The position numbers and the translations under genes are program-made. A DNA stretch of 64,000 bases. It comes from Allocatelliglobosispora scoriae. Lineage in GTDB: Bacteria; Actinomycetota; Actinomycetes; Mycobacteriales; Micromonosporaceae. Each line of letters opens with the position of its first letter. The first letter of the stretch is position 1. The notes beneath the pieces were generated by a model that was not told the DNA's origin, did not search any database, and saw nothing but the letters and a program-made list of their open reading frames with translations. Shown here one piece after another: positions 36,333-44,140 of the stretch. The stretch is from contig NZ_JACHMN010000002.1 in NCBI RefSeq assembly GCF_014204945.1, positions 4,053,001 through 4,117,000 on the forward strand, in the 5' to 3' direction.

Positions 36333-36989
36333 ATGGCCCAGTTGCTGCTCCTGCTCGTCGTGGCACTCACCGTCGGTGCCGTCGTCTTCGGCGTGATGGT
36401 GCTGGTCGGCGGCTCGGATCCCGGTTTGCGCGGGGTCGAGCCGGACGGCCGCTCGGTTCCGCTGCCGGGGAGCCGGCCGCTGGTCGAGAGCGACGTCGTG
36501 CAGACGACCTTCGACTCGGCGTCGGGATTCTTCGTCGCCCGCGGCTACCGGATGGCCCAGGTCGACCAGGCGCTGCGGCGGGTCGCCTATGACATCGGCT
36601 ACAAGGACGAGCTGATCGGCGTGCTCTCCGCCGAGGTGGAGGCCCTGCGCGAGGGCCGCCTCGACGACGCGGACGCGCTGCGCACCGCTCGCCTCTCCGC
36701 TCTCGGCGAGGCGACGCCCGCCGAGCCCGGCGACGAGCTGCCGCTCGACCGGGGCGCGGCCGCCCCCGTGATCGACCTGGGCGAGGTGGCCGCTGCGCCG
36801 ACCGCCGAAGCGGAGCCGGTCGAGGTCCAGGAGCCCGACACGAGCGTGCCCGACGGCCCGTTCGCGCCGTGGCCGGCCGAGGCGAAGGCCGACGATGAGG
36901 CCGACCACCCCGCTGACACCGAGGCCGACCCGGCTGTCACCGCCGAGAGCACCGACGCACCGGCTCAGAAAGTGACGACCCGCGGGTGA
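36333..36989 (+). CDS. DivIVA-domain membrane protein, 218 aa
   Basis: One N-terminal membrane helix (1-26) is followed by a DivIVA-type segment: TTFDSASGFFVARGYRMAQVDQALRRVAYDIGYKDE contains the conserved RGY-x-VDQ pattern and a short coiled coil. The last ~100 residues are acidic, Ala/Glu/Pro-rich and disordered-looking. DivIVA domains sense curved membrane at poles and septa. Its stop overlaps the SRPBCC start by four bases. Confidence 0.75.
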   Translation: MAQLLLLLVVALTVGAVVFGVMVLVGGSDPGLRGVEPDGRSVPLPGSRPLVESDVVQTTFDSASGFFVARGYRMAQVDQALRRVAYDIGYKDELIGVLSAEVEALREGRLDDADALRTARLSALGEATPAEPGDELPLDRGAAAPVIDLGEVAAAPTAEAEPVEVQEPDTSVPDGPFAPWPAEAKADDEADHPADTEADPAVTAESTDAPAQKVTTRG

Positions 36990-37447
36990 CCGACACCAGA
37001 TCCACCGGCGAGGTGACCGCGACCGTCATCGTCAACGCGCCCGCCGACAAGGTCTTCGCGGCCTTCGTCGACTGGGAGCGCCAGAGCGAGTGGATCCCGA
37101 TGACCAAGGTCAGGGTCGTCTCGGGCGACGGCGGCGTGGGCAGCATGGTCGAGGCGGTGACGAAGCTCGGCCCCGGCGTGCTCCTCGACGAGATGCGGAT
37201 CGAGCGGATCGACGCGCCCTACGAGGTGCGGGTGCTGCACTGCGGCAAGGTCCTGCGCGGCCCCGGTGTCGTCCGCTGCACCTCGATGGAGAACGGCCGC
37301 ACCCAGGTCGTGCTGCACGAGTGGTTCGAGCTGCCGGGCGGCTGGGCGGGCAAGGCGATGTGGCCGCTGCTCTGGCCGGGATCCAAGCTGGGCTTCCGCC
37401 ATGCGCTGGGCCGGTTCGCCCGGATGGTCGAGCGCGACGCGCTATAG
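36986..37447 (+). CDS. SRPBCC (START/Bet v1-like) family protein, 153 aa
   Basis: Starts with EVTATVIVNAPADKVFAAFVDWERQSEW, the typical opening of polyketide-cyclase/START-like proteins, and ends with a long C-terminal helix (LGFRHALGRFARMVERDAL). Such folds bind hydrophobic ligands. No catalytic residues can be assigned. It is translationally coupled to the DivIVA-domain gene, which hints at a membrane or cell-wall lipid link. It overlaps the convergent small gene by six bases. Confidence 0.83.
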   Translation: MTDTRSTGEVTATVIVNAPADKVFAAFVDWERQSEWIPMTKVRVVSGDGGVGSMVEAVTKLGPGVLLDEMRIERIDAPYEVRVLHCGKVLRGPGVVRCTSMENGRTQVVLHEWFELPGGWAGKAMWPLLWPGSKLGFRHALGRFARMVERDAL

Positions 37448-37651
37448 CTCGCCGTCCTCCTCCGGGTCGAGGTTGGTCGGCTCGTCCAGCAGATAAGCGG
37501 TCATCGCGAGCTCGTCGCCGACCGGCGAGACGAAGGCGGGCAGCCCGGCGCTGCCGAGCTGCTCCACGTATTTCCAGTATTCGCGCACGGCATCCGCGGC
37601 CGAGGTCGCCTCGATGGGCAGCGCGACGCTCACCAGCCAAGCACTCTTCAT
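37442..37651 (-). CDS. Small conserved-looking protein of unknown function, 69 aa
   Basis: I do not recognise the family. The product starts MKSAWLVSVALPIEATSAAD, has an amphipathic helix with aromatic residues (REYWKYVEQLG) and ends with an acidic DPEEDGEL tail. Codon use is high-GC3, like its neighbours, which supports a real gene. It is convergent with the SRPBCC gene and ends six bases inside it. Confidence 0.6.
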   Translation of the reverse strand: MKSAWLVSVALPIEATSAADAVREYWKYVEQLGSAGLPAFVSPVGDELAMTAYLLDEPTNLDPEEDGEL

Positions 37652-37729
37652 GCTTTCATCCCACCACGAGCTGTATCTCCGGCGCGCCCTGCGGGGCTCA
37701 CTCGCTCACTCCTCGTGCCGGCGCGAAGC

Positions 37730-38524
37730 TCATGCACCGACAAACCTCGGTGTGCGCTTCTCCACAAAGGCCATCGTCGACTCCACGTGGTCCTGCGTAC
37801 CCCCGCAAAGGGCCTGCTCGGCGGCCTCGGATGCCAGCGCCTCGGCGAGCGTGCCCACCGACCCGATCGCGAGCTCTCGCTTGATCGCGCCGAAGGCGAC
37901 CGTCGGCCCGGCGGCGAGCCGCGCGGCGAGCTCCTGCGCGGCCGGAAGGATCTCGTCGTCGGTCTCGGCGACCCGCGTCAGCAGCCCGAGCCGGTGCGCC
38001 TCGGCCGCGCCGACCGGCTCCGCGAGCAGCAGCAGCTCCAGCGCCTTCGCGTGGCCGACGAGGCGCGGCAGGGACCACGAGATGCCGCTGTCACCGGCGA
38101 GGCCGACCTTTGCGAACGCCATCAGCAGGCTCGTCGACGGCCCGCCGATCCGGAAGTCCGCGAGCAGCGCCAGCGAGGCACCCGCCCCGGCGGCGGCACC
38201 GCGCACCGCCGCGATCACCGGCACGTTGAGCTCGGCGAGCGCTGTGACCAGCGGGTTGTAGTGCTCGACCACCGTGCCCAGCGGCGACGGATCGCCCGAC
38301 TTCAGGAAGCCGAGGTGCTCGCGCAGGTCCTGGCCGACGCAGAAGGCCCGCTCGCCCGCGCCCGTGATCACCACCGCGCGCACGCCGGGCTCGGCGTTGA
38401 GCTCGATCACCGCGTCGCGCAGCGCCTGCTTGAGCGCGACGTTGAGCGCGTTCATCGCCTCGGGTCGGTTGAGCGTCAGCGTGGCGACACCGTCGGTGTG
38501 GTCGATGAGCAGTGGGTCGGCCAT
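37730..38524 (-). CDS. Enoyl-CoA hydratase/isomerase family protein, 264 aa
   Basis: Crotonase fold: the oxyanion-hole segments are ERAFCVGQDLREH and VRGAAAGAGASLALLADF, with FAKVGLAGDSGISWSLPRLVG following. The sequence resembles the PaaG/PaaB branch used in phenylacetate catabolism, which agrees with the PaaX-type regulator gene one base upstream. ATG 38524 has GAGG ahead of it; a longer frame to 38929 would overlap the regulator. Other paa genes are absent from the window, so the pathway remains an inference. Confidence 0.85.
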   Translation of the reverse strand: MADPLLIDHTDGVATLTLNRPEAMNALNVALKQALRDAVIELNAEPGVRAVVITGAGERAFCVGQDLREHLGFLKSGDPSPLGTVVEHYNPLVTALAELNVPVIAAVRGAAAGAGASLALLADFRIGGPSTSLLMAFAKVGLAGDSGISWSLPRLVGHAKALELLLLAEPVGAAEAHRLGLLTRVAETDDEILPAAQELAARLAAGPTVAFGAIKRELAIGSVGTLAEALASEAAEQALCGGTQDHVESTMAFVEKRTPRFVGA

Positions 38525-38525
38525 G

Positions 38526-39317
38526 TCATGACTCCTCAAGGCAGGTGGCGACGAATCGGTCGGCTGCCGGTCGCAGCCGAGCCGCATGGCGATCGAAGAA
38601 GCTCGCTGCCGTCGCGCCCGGCCAGTCGTCGGGCAGCAGCGCCGCGGGCAGTTGCGGGTCGCGAAAGAGAAAACTACGCCACTCGTGTACGAGCACGAAG
38701 CGCGCCGCATAAGCCTGATCATCCGGCGATCGGCCGTTGACCGGGGCGACGACGGGCCGCATCCGCTCGACGAAGTCGGTGTAGGCGGCCCCGACCGCGG
38801 CGAGGTCCCAGGCGCTGCGGACCAGGGCCATCGAGCCCGGCACGCCGCGGTGGTGGCTCGCCGAGAAGCGCTCGGCCGGGATCCCGGCGTCGATGAGGAG
38901 CTGATCGACCTCGGCGGAGGGGCGCGCACCGACCCAGGTCTCGTCGCCGAGCCGGCCGTAGCCCAGGAAGGTCAGGTCGTCGGCGAGGCGCTCGCGGGCC
39001 CGGCGGTCGGCGGGCGGCACGACGATCAGCAGGTCGAAACGCCCGTCCCAGGCGGCCCGGGCGGTGCGATAGATCCGGCTGGCCGCCTCGTCGAGCCGAC
39101 GGGATGCTTTCGGCGTCAATTGGTACCCAGGGCCACCGGTGAGTCGCGCGGGCGCGAGCCAACCTTGCCGTACCATCCGCGACACGGCGGTGCGCACAGC
39201 CGGTGCGGCGATCTTGACAGGTGCGAGCAGACGAACGAGCGCGGCGACGGGTGCGCGTCCACCGCGAACGCGGAGGTGATCCCCGTAGAGATCGAAGAGA
39301 GCCGACCGGGCCTGCAT
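38526..39317 (-). CDS. paaX: PaaX-family transcriptional regulator, 263 aa
   Basis: An N-terminal winged helix (residues ~1-70: PVKIAAPAVRTAVSRMVRQGWL) is followed by the PaaX-like central and C-terminal domains (LVHEWRSFLFRDPQLPAALLPDDW). Family members repress phenylacetate genes and are released by phenylacetyl-CoA. It sits one base before the enoyl-CoA hydratase gene. A 9-bp dyad 10 nt upstream of its start probably gives autoregulation. Confidence 0.87.
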   Translation of the reverse strand: MQARSALFDLYGDHLRVRGGRAPVAALVRLLAPVKIAAPAVRTAVSRMVRQGWLAPARLTGGPGYQLTPKASRRLDEAASRIYRTARAAWDGRFDLLIVVPPADRRARERLADDLTFLGYGRLGDETWVGARPSAEVDQLLIDAGIPAERFSASHHRGVPGSMALVRSAWDLAAVGAAYTDFVERMRPVVAPVNGRSPDDQAYAARFVLVHEWRSFLFRDPQLPAALLPDDWPGATAASFFDRHAARLRPAADRFVATCLEES

Positions 39318-39327
39318 GACCGATTAT

Positions 39328-39366
39328 TGTGACAGTTTGTAGGCATTTTTGCCAGGCACTGTCACA
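39328..39366. promoter_or_regulatory. Candidate PaaX operator dyad
   Basis: TGTGACAGT at 39328-39336 and ACTGTCACA at 39358-39366 are perfect inverted 9-mers separated by 21 nt. The site begins 10 bp upstream of the paaX-family start. The spacer also contains the small dyad GGCATTTTTGCC. The local A+T richness stands out in this genome. No other notable signal is seen in the 258-nt gap to the DUF3117 gene. Confidence 0.65.
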
Positions 39367-39575
39367 TCCTAGGCGGCCCGGTTTGGGAAGTGTGGCCAGC
39401 ATCAGGGAAAATCATTAATCGGCGCGGTGTGTCGGCCGACCCAGCCGGTCACGCCGCCGCCTAGACCACACGATTGCGCAGTGCCGCCAGCCCGTTCGCG
39501 GGGGCACCGCGATGCCGCGTGGTCGACCGTGGCGGGGCGAGCCCGTAACGGTGGGAAGTCTGAGGGGAGACAGAG

Positions 39576-39743
39576 ATGGCGGCGATGAAGCCGCGGACGG
39601 GCGACGGTCCGCTGGAGGTCACCAAGGAGGGCCGGGGCATCGTCATGCGGGTGCCGCTGGAGGGCGGCGGTCGCCTGGTGGTCGAGATGACCCCCGACGA
39701 GGCCACGCGTCTTGGTGAAGCCCTCAAGGAAGCCGTCGGCTGA
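39576..39743 (+). CDS. DUF3117 protein (Rv1211-like), 55 aa
   Basis: Small, highly conserved actinobacterial protein of unknown function: it begins MAAMKPRTGDGPLEVTKEGR and contains GIVMRVPLEGGGRLVVEMTP. Apart from a shorter C-terminus it matches the mycobacterial Rv1211 product as I recall it. GAGGGGAGA precedes the ATG as a strong Shine-Dalgarno. A 115-nt gap separates it from the aminopeptidase gene. Confidence 0.9.
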   Translation: MAAMKPRTGDGPLEVTKEGRGIVMRVPLEGGGRLVVEMTPDEATRLGEALKEAVG

Positions 39744-39858
39744 CGACCGTTCCAGACACACAACTTGATCGAGCGCACTGGCACGGGTGAGTGGCGGCCC
39801 CCCGTGCTGGTGCGCTTGGCCGTTCTCTTTGGATCATCCCGCCCACTAAGGTGGGTGC

Positions 39859-41328
39859 ATGCTCGATATCGCCTTCACCGCCGGTCCCGACGAACCCATC
39901 ATCGGAGCCGCGCCCGGCGTGGTCGCGTTCCCCGTGTCGAAGCCCGAAGGCTCTGCCTCGGCAGCCGTGGTCGCCACCTCCCTTCCCGACGATCTCCGAG
40001 CCGAGGCCGAGGCCTTTCTCGCCCAGGTCGCGCACTCCGGTAAAGCCGGTGAAGTCCATATTCTGCACCGTCCGCTCCAGGAGACATCCAAAGTCCTGTT
40101 TGTGGGCATCGGCGAGGGCGACGAAGCCGGTTGGCGGTCCGCCGGAGCCGCTGTGACCAGGTCATCAGTAAAAGAGACCTCCGTCACGATCGAGATCACC
40201 TCGGCCCGGGAGCCGGCCGCCGCCGTCCGCGGTTTCGCCGAGGGCGCCTGGCTCGCCGAATACAAATTCCGCCTCGTCGAGCCAGGTCCTGACGACGGCC
40301 CCAAGCTGACCGGCCTGCGTCTGCACGCGCCCGGCGTGGACCAGCGGGCCATCGACACCGCTCGCATCGTCGCCACCCACACGCGCTTCGCCCGGGACCT
40401 CACCAACATGCCCTCCGGTGTGAAGACCCCCGAGTGGTTCGTCGACCAGGTCACCGAGCGGGGCGGCCGGATCGAGATCAAGGTCTGGGACCCCGCCGAG
40501 CTCGCGGCCGACGGCTTCAACGGCATCCTCGCCGTCGGTTCGGGCTCCTCCCGGGGTCCGCGCCTGCTCCGCCTCGACTACGCGCCCGAGGGTGCGACCC
40601 GGCACGTCGTGCTCGTCGGCAAGGGCATCACCTTCGACACCGGCGGCATCGACATCAAGCCCGCCGACGCGATGGCGCTCATGCGCAAGGACATGGGCGG
40701 CGGTGCCGCGGTCGTCGGTGCCACCCTCGCCGCCGCCGAGCTGGAGCTGCCGGTCCGGGTCACCGCCCTCGTCGCGCTCGCGGAGAACCTCGTCTCCGGC
40801 ACCTCGTGGCGGCAGGGCGACGTGATCAAGCACTACGGCGGCCTCACCACCGAGGTGCGCAGCACCGACGCCGAGGGCCGCGTCGTGCTCGGCGACGCCC
40901 TCGCCTACGCCGTCGAGACCTACGACCCCGACTACCTGATCGACCTGGCGACGCTGACCGGCGCCTCCCGGGTCGCCCTCGGCAAGCGGATCGCTGCTCT
41001 CTTCTCCGAGGACGACGCACTGGTCAAGGCGCTCAGCGAGGCCGCCAAGGCGGCGGGGGAGTCGGTCTGGCAGCTCCCGCTCCCCGGCGACTACCGCGCC
41101 GCGGTCGTGAGCGAGATCGCCGACCTCTACAACTCGACCGAGGTCTCCGCGGCGGGCACCATCACCGCCGCGCTCTACCTGCGCGAGTTCACCGGTGAGC
41201 AGCACGACCGGTGGGCGCACATCGACATGTCGTCGCCGTCCTGGGCCGACTCCGCCAACGGCGAGCTCGCCAAGGGCGCGACCGGCTGGGGTGTGCGAAC
41301 CCTGGTGCGCTGGTTCGAGTCCCTGTAA
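39859..41328 (+). CDS. pepA: Leucyl aminopeptidase (M17), 489 aa
   Basis: Hexameric dizinc aminopeptidase. The N-terminal ~170 residues are the regulatory domain. The catalytic domain has VLVGKGITFDTGGIDIKPAD (metal Lys and Asp) and the signature STDAEGRVVLGD. It releases N-terminal residues in peptide turnover. TAAGGT at 39847-39852 lies 6 nt before the ATG with no Shine-Dalgarno, so leaderless translation is likely. Normal length for the family. Confidence 0.94.
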   Translation: MLDIAFTAGPDEPIIGAAPGVVAFPVSKPEGSASAAVVATSLPDDLRAEAEAFLAQVAHSGKAGEVHILHRPLQETSKVLFVGIGEGDEAGWRSAGAAVTRSSVKETSVTIEITSAREPAAAVRGFAEGAWLAEYKFRLVEPGPDDGPKLTGLRLHAPGVDQRAIDTARIVATHTRFARDLTNMPSGVKTPEWFVDQVTERGGRIEIKVWDPAELAADGFNGILAVGSGSSRGPRLLRLDYAPEGATRHVVLVGKGITFDTGGIDIKPADAMALMRKDMGGGAAVVGATLAAAELELPVRVTALVALAENLVSGTSWRQGDVIKHYGGLTTEVRSTDAEGRVVLGDALAYAVETYDPDYLIDLATLTGASRVALGKRIAALFSEDDALVKALSEAAKAAGESVWQLPLPGDYRAAVVSEIADLYNSTEVSAAGTITAALYLREFTGEQHDRWAHIDMSSPSWADSANGELAKGATGWGVRTLVRWFESL

Positions 41329-41368
41329 CGCGCTTATCGCGTTCGCCTGGGTGGTCGGTCAACTACTA

Positions 41369-41398
41369 CTCTCTCCGATCAGGAACGATCGGAGAGAG
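41369..41398 (+). promoter_or_regulatory. Perfect hairpin containing the Shine-Dalgarno of the O-methyltransferase gene
   Basis: CTCTCTCCGATC at 41369-41380 and its exact complement at 41387-41398 form a 12-bp stem with a six-base loop. It ends three bases before the ATG at 41402. The 3' arm carries GGAGAGAG, the only Shine-Dalgarno candidate, so folding would hide the ribosome site. It could act as an RNA thermometer, protein site or attenuator (inference). Confidence 0.75.
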
Positions 41399-41401
41399 GT
41401 C

Positions 41402-41995
41402 ATGATCAGGCAGTTCGGCCAGTCCATAGTGTCCGGCCAACAGGCCGAGTCCTTCGCGACGGAGGATCTCGTCCTGCAGACCGCTCGTGGCCTGGCCGGG
41501 GAGCTCGGTCTCACCACCGTCTCCGCCGCGACCGGTGCGCTGCTGCGCGTCCTCGCGGCGGCCTCCGGCGCCAAGTCCGTCATCGAGATCGGCACCGGTA
41601 CCGGCTACAGCGGGCTCTGGCTGCTGCGCGGGATGCGCCCCGAGGGCGTGCTCACCACGATCGATCCCGACGCCGAGCACCAGCGGATGGCCCGGCGGAT
41701 CTTCCTGGAGGCCGGGTTCGCCTCGGGCCGCAGCCGGGTCATCGCGGGCCGCGCGCTCGAGGTGCTGCCCCGCCTCTCCGACGGCGCCTACGACCTGGTC
41801 CTCGTCGACGGCGAGCCGACCGAGCGCGCTGCCTGCGTGGCCGCCGCCGCCCGCCTGCTCCGCCCCAGCGGCACCCTGGTGGTGATCGGCGCGGGCCGAG
41901 GCACTCTCGCCGAAGACGTCCGCGCCGACGACCGCACCTGGACCGCAGCCCTCCTCCCCAGCATCGACGGAGTCCTCACCGCAGTCCGCCGCTAA
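41402..41995 (+). CDS. O-methyltransferase, SAM-dependent (Rv1220c-like), 197 aa
   Basis: Class I Rossmann methyltransferase of the caffeoyl-CoA OMT family: the SAM motif is VIEIGTGTGYSGLWLL, followed by TIDPDAEHQ and YDLVLVDGE. The methyl acceptor is unknown. In mycobacteria and streptomycetes the relative lies next to an ECF sigma factor gene (sigE) and HtrA; here HtrA follows but the sigma and anti-sigma genes are absent. ATG 41402 follows a tight hairpin that contains its Shine-Dalgarno. Confidence 0.87.
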   Translation: MIRQFGQSIVSGQQAESFATEDLVLQTARGLAGELGLTTVSAATGALLRVLAAASGAKSVIEIGTGTGYSGLWLLRGMRPEGVLTTIDPDAEHQRMARRIFLEAGFASGRSRVIAGRALEVLPRLSDGAYDLVLVDGEPTERAACVAAAARLLRPSGTLVVIGAGRGTLAEDVRADDRTWTAALLPSIDGVLTAVRR

Positions 41996-42016
41996 CCCCT
42001 CCCCGCCCGCCCCCCG

Positions 42017-42108
42017 CCCCCAAAATTCGCGTTGATCAAGGGAAGACTCGCCGCAAATCGGGCACCCGGGATGGTGAGTCTTCCCTTGATCAACGCGAAT
42101 TTTGGGGG
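42017..42108. repeat. Palindromic element family 2, copy 2
   Basis: Perfect 33-bp arms at 42017-42049 and 42076-42108 surround a 26-nt loop. The inner 26 bp of each arm are identical to the copy at 26795-26872, and the loop is 22/26 identical in inverse orientation. The outer ends add CCCCCAA and its complement. It follows the O-methyltransferase stop by 21 nt and stands where sigE-rseA would be expected. Confidence 0.9.
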
Positions 42109-42188
42109 TTACCTCGGCAATGCCGTGAAAAAACGTCGTGAAAGTCGCTTTCGTGTAATTGTGGACGGGAGAGACGAGAGGCGTTCAC

Positions 42189-43394
42189 GTGATGCAGAGC
42201 AGCGGCAATGAGCGCGATGGCGCGCACTGGTGGAGCGACGCGGCCAATGATCCGTGGCGCGACCCGGAGTCGCCCGCGACCATGTACGCCGTCCCGGCCG
42301 CACCGGGCCAACCGGCTCCCGAGCAGCTGCCCGGACCGGCGTACCCGCGAAAGCGTCTTGTCGCCCTGGTGGCGCTCGCCGGAGTGATGACGCTGACCGC
42401 TGGCGCGCTCGGTGCCGCGATCGGGATCGGGCTGAGCAGCCCCGCCGAGCAGCGGGAGAACCTTCTCGGCGCGACCCACATGGCACCGGCGATCGCTCAA
42501 CGTGCACCCGATTCCTACGCGGCCGTGATCGGCCGGGTGCTGCCGAGTGTCGTGACGGTACGCGTACCCGTTGCCGGCGGCACCGCGCTCGGCTCCGGGT
42601 TCGTGGTGAGCAAGGACGGCTACGTGATCACCAACGATCACGTCGTCTCGGGCGGATCCAACGTCACCGTGCTCTTCAACGACGGGAGCACGGCGCCTGC
42701 CAAGGTCGTCGGTACCGATCCGGAGTCGGACGTCGCCGTGATCAAGGTGAGTGCCGACGGGCTGACCCCGGTGCAGCTCGGCGACTCGGATCAGGTGGCG
42801 GTCGGCGATCCGGTGCTCGCGATCGGATCACCACTGGCCCTGACCTCGACGGTCACCTCCGGCATCGTCAGCGCGCTGGACCGGACCCTCGTCGCGGGGG
42901 ATGCCGGGCAGCAGCGGTATTACGCGGCGATCCAGACCGATGCCGCCATCAACCACGGCAACTCCGGTGGCCCGCTGCTCAACAGCGGTGGTGAGGTGAT
43001 CGGCATCAACTCGGTGATCAAGTCGCTGGCGACGGACGACGCGTCGTCGGGCAACATCGGCCTCGCCTTCGCCATCCCGATCAACCAGGCGAAACGGGTC
43101 GCCGAGGAGATCATCAAGACCGGGCACGCCCGGCGTACCGTCATCGGGGCGCGGCTGGAGGACTCGCACAAGGGCGTACGCCTCGCGACCGTCGACCCGG
43201 CCGGACCGGCGGCGGGGGCCGGCCTGCGCGGCGGCGACGTGGTCGTCACGATCGACGGGCACCAGCTCGCCGAGTCGGCCGACCTCATCGCCATGGTGCG
43301 CAAATACGCTCCCGGGACGGCGGTGACGGTGGAGTTCCTGCGGGGCTCCGATCGTCAACGGGTGACCGTCACGCTCGTCGCCGACGCCAAATAG
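42189..43394 (+). CDS. HtrA-like trypsin-family serine protease with PDZ domain, 401 aa
   Basis: A ~55-residue cytoplasmic N-terminus is followed by a membrane helix (~57-82) and an external protease domain. The triad is about H151 (ITNDHVV), D181 (ESDVAVIKV) and S259 (NHGNSGGPL). A C-terminal PDZ domain (~310-400) includes AGLRGGDVVVTIDG. It degrades or refolds damaged exported proteins. GTG 42189 has GAGAGG 7 nt upstream; ATG 42192 is the alternative. tatB follows, as in mycobacteria. Confidence 0.92.
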   Translation: MMQSSGNERDGAHWWSDAANDPWRDPESPATMYAVPAAPGQPAPEQLPGPAYPRKRLVALVALAGVMTLTAGALGAAIGIGLSSPAEQRENLLGATHMAPAIAQRAPDSYAAVIGRVLPSVVTVRVPVAGGTALGSGFVVSKDGYVITNDHVVSGGSNVTVLFNDGSTAPAKVVGTDPESDVAVIKVSADGLTPVQLGDSDQVAVGDPVLAIGSPLALTSTVTSGIVSALDRTLVAGDAGQQRYYAAIQTDAAINHGNSGGPLLNSGGEVIGINSVIKSLATDDASSGNIGLAFAIPINQAKRVAEEIIKTGHARRTVIGARLEDSHKGVRLATVDPAGPAAGAGLRGGDVVVTIDGHQLAESADLIAMVRKYAPGTAVTVEFLRGSDRQRVTVTLVADAK

Positions 43395-43496
43395 CTGCGG
43401 AAGCCAACCTCTCGGTCGATAAGCGCAGTAGCCGCGGGCGGCAAGCGTGCGTACGCTGGGTCTGCCGGTCTGCGGCGCTGGTGACGAGAGGCAGTG

Positions 43497-43919
43497 ATGG
43501 GGATCTTCGAGAATCTGAACGGTTGGGAGTTCTTCGCTCTCCTGCTGATCGCTCTGTTGATCTTCGGCGAGAAGCTGCCCAACGCCATCGCCGACGGCAT
43601 GCGCATGCTGCGCAATCTGCGCAACATGGCCCGCAACGCCACGGGTGACCTGAGCCGCGAGCTCGGCACCGACATCTCGCTCGAGGACCTCAACCCCAAG
43701 ACCTTCATGCGCAAGCACCTGCTCAGCGAGGAAGAAGAGGCAGCGCTGCGCAAGCCGCTGCAGGGGATGTTCGACGACGTCCGCAACGATGTCCGGTCGA
43801 TCGCCGACGACGTGAAGTCGACGGCGGGTGAGTTCGACCCCCGCAAGGTCTCCTCCACCGCGCCGACCACGCCGGAGCCGCCGGCTGTCTCGGGAAGCCG
43901 GTTCGTCGACGCGACCTGA
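43497..43919 (+). CDS. tatB: Sec-independent translocase subunit TatB, 140 aa
   Basis: Starts MGIFENLNGWEFFALLLIAL: a short N-terminus and one membrane helix ending at LLIFGEKLP, the TatA/B hinge with FG-x-x-x-P. An amphipathic helix (IADGMRMLRNLRNMARNATG) and an acidic tail follow. TatB receives twin-arginine substrates from TatC; its position right after htrA supports TatB rather than TatA. GAGAGG lies 5 nt before the ATG. An intrinsic terminator lies about 100 nt downstream. Confidence 0.9.
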   Translation: MGIFENLNGWEFFALLLIALLIFGEKLPNAIADGMRMLRNLRNMARNATGDLSRELGTDISLEDLNPKTFMRKHLLSEEEEAALRKPLQGMFDDVRNDVRSIADDVKSTAGEFDPRKVSSTAPTTPEPPAVSGSRFVDAT

Positions 43920-44015
43920 TCGGCCGTTGAGCTGATCGCCGTACCCTCCTAGCAGCCAGTACTTCGCCGAAACCTGGACGGCGCCGGACGGCCATGCGAC
44001 GATGTCCATAGATTG

Positions 44016-44050
44016 ACCGCGCGCCCTGCCCCTTGCGGCGCGCGGTTTTT
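44016..44050 (+). terminator. Intrinsic terminator downstream of tatB
   Basis: ACCGCGCGCC at 44016-44025 pairs with GGCGCGCGGT at 44037-44046, followed by a run of T to 44050. It separates the htrA-tatB unit from the Mrp gene, which has its own promoter at 44128. Nothing else notable is seen in the 221-nt gap. Confidence 0.85.
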
Positions 44051-44140
44051 CGCGTTCGGGGGCGCCATCCGGTGGGGAACGTCTCACACCGGGCGCTGCG
44101 ACTGCCGGTCCCGGGCCGGCCTGGACGTAGCATGGGGTCC

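Noticed and set aside
43920-44140. Possible tRNA or small RNA in the gap after tatB
   Set aside because: The only structure is a GC-rich stem with a T-run, which is a plain intrinsic terminator; no cloverleaf can be drawn.
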